A stretch of DNA of 5,571 bases from Bacillota bacterium. GTDB taxonomy: Bacteria; Bacillota; Clostridia; Christensenellales; CAG-138. Within the stretch, counting starts at the first letter, position 1, and the number at the start of each line of letters is the position of its first letter. This document shows positions 4,948 through 5,571 of this stretch, piece by piece. The notes beneath the pieces were generated by a model. The model saw only the letters and a list, made by a program, of their open reading frames with translations, searched no databases and was not told where the DNA came from. The translations under genes were made by a program, and so were the position numbers. Location of the stretch: contig JAEXTB010000232.1 of NCBI GenBank assembly GCA_023453725.1, positions 1 through 5,571 on the forward strand. Reading direction: 5' to 3'.

Positions 4948-5571
4948 ATGCCAAGCAGTAAGGAGAAAACAGTGGACCAACTTTCGGTGCAGAAAGAAAA
5001 GGAGAAAGTGGCAAATCCATCCACGGTTCAAAAAGAAGAAGAAGGAAAAAACAAAAGGAAATATCTAAGTCAAACAGATGTGCCGCGCATCTCCTTAAAC
5101 GAAGCATTAAGGATTCCTTTTGCAATTTATGAAAATTATGGAGGAAACCCAACCACACCTTTAAAAGTTGCACAGGCTCTTGAGTTAACTCCAAGTTCGG
5201 GTCACTTTCGCATCATTGCAGGTGCAGCAGTTGCCTATGGTTTAACAGACGGAGGCCCCAATGCACCTCAAATTGGAATTACGCCCCTTGGTTTCAGAGT
5301 TGTAAAACCATTAGTTGAAGAAGATGATTTTCATGCAAAACGCGACTCTTTTCTAAAGCCGCAAATTATTAGTGCTTTCTTAACCAAGTATGATAACTCA
5401 CCATTTCCGAGAGAAGATATTGCTAAAAACGTACTTGAAGAATTAGGTGTGCCAAAAGACCGTGTAGGCGAAGTGCTTGAATTAATCACGGAAGAATCGG
5501 GTCGCTTTGGTTTTTTAACTGACATTAAAGGAAAAAAATATGTTTCTCTTTCGGACGACTCAGCACCCAAT
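4948..5571 (+). CDS. tandem winged-helix protein, N-terminal part; possible TIR-like nucleotide-binding effector (3' end outside window)
   Basis: The frame is open from ATG 4948 to the window edge (208 codons, no stop). AAGGGG (4932-4937) lies 10 nt before the ATG. Residues 1-45 are lysine/glutamate-rich and probably disordered. Residues about 50-115 (ISLNEALRIPFAIYENYGG... to ITPLGFRVVKP) and about 120-202 (KRDSFLKPQIISAFLTKYD... to GKKYVSL) each look like a winged-helix unit: helices followed by a short strand pair ending in a G-R/K turn. From memory, this YLSQTDVP...EALRIP...PTTPLKVAQAL arrangement occurs in bacterial proteins of roughly 350 residues with a C-terminal TIR-like predicted nucleotide-binding domain, some linked to anti-phage defence. 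That domain is not in the window, so the function is inference. Codon use (TTA, AAA, GAA rich) is far more AT-rich than in the upstream genes, consistent with acquisition beside tRNA-Leu. Confidence 0.7.
   Translation, partial: MPSSKEKTVDQLSVQKEKEKVANPSTVQKEEEGKNKRKYLSQTDVPRISLNEALRIPFAIYENYGGNPTTPLKVAQALELTPSSGHFRIIAGAAVAYGLTDGGPNAPQIGITPLGFRVVKPLVEEDDFHAKRDSFLKPQIISAFLTKYDNSPFPREDIAKNVLEELGVPKDRVGEVLELITEESGRFGFLTDIKGKKYVSLSDDSAPN

Noticed and set aside
4826..5194. Minus-strand open frame opposite the right-edge gene
   Set aside because: It is a shadow of the + strand gene, which has a ribosome binding site, a long open frame and family-like sequence.
1..5571. CRISPR array, rRNA or insertion-sequence transposase
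   Set aside because: No regularly spaced direct repeats, rRNA-like sequence or transposase-like protein is visible in either strand.

Overview
The window looks like a chromosomal segment of a spore-forming Clostridia-type Firmicute with a moderately GC-rich genome. The reasons are a clear SpoIID engulfment protein, purine-rich Shine-Dalgarno sites, sigma-A type promoters, and an operon that matches the Clostridioides difficile CD3072/CD3073 type gene pair. From about position 4790 the base composition turns clearly AT-rich, which suggests the edge of an acquired segment just after a tRNA-Leu gene.

Left part (1-1855, + strand): the 3' end of a GGDEF-domain gene closes with a rho-independent terminator. 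A strong promoter then drives a two-gene operon. The first gene encodes a TudS/DUF523-like putative desulfidase and the second an ECF transporter S component, 1 bp apart. Together they suggest uptake of a small sulfur-containing compound followed by sulfur removal in the cytoplasm. The substrate is not shown by the sequence.

Middle part (1860-3383): a nested-hairpin intergenic repeat and a strong bidirectional terminator separate the ECF operon from a convergent minus-strand operon. That operon encodes a short protein with a sigma-70 region 2-like domain, no visible region 4 and a C-terminal membrane helix, followed after 19 bp by a TetR/AcrR-type repressor. A divergent intergenic gap leads to spoIID on the + strand.

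Right part (3384-5571, + strand): spoIID is followed by an excellent promoter and a tRNA-Leu(UAA) gene with encoded CCA and a long-stem terminator. Next comes a hairpin-rich repeat-like segment of about 160 bp, bounded by inverted and direct copies of the tRNA T-arm/3'-end sequence. After an AT-rich spacer with a perfect 12-bp palindrome, a compositionally distinct gene runs off the right edge. Its visible part holds two winged-helix-like units and resembles the N-terminal half of proteins I recall as carrying a C-terminal TIR-like nucleotide-binding domain. It is a candidate defence or island gene at a tRNA integration hotspot; the decisive C-terminal half lies outside the window.
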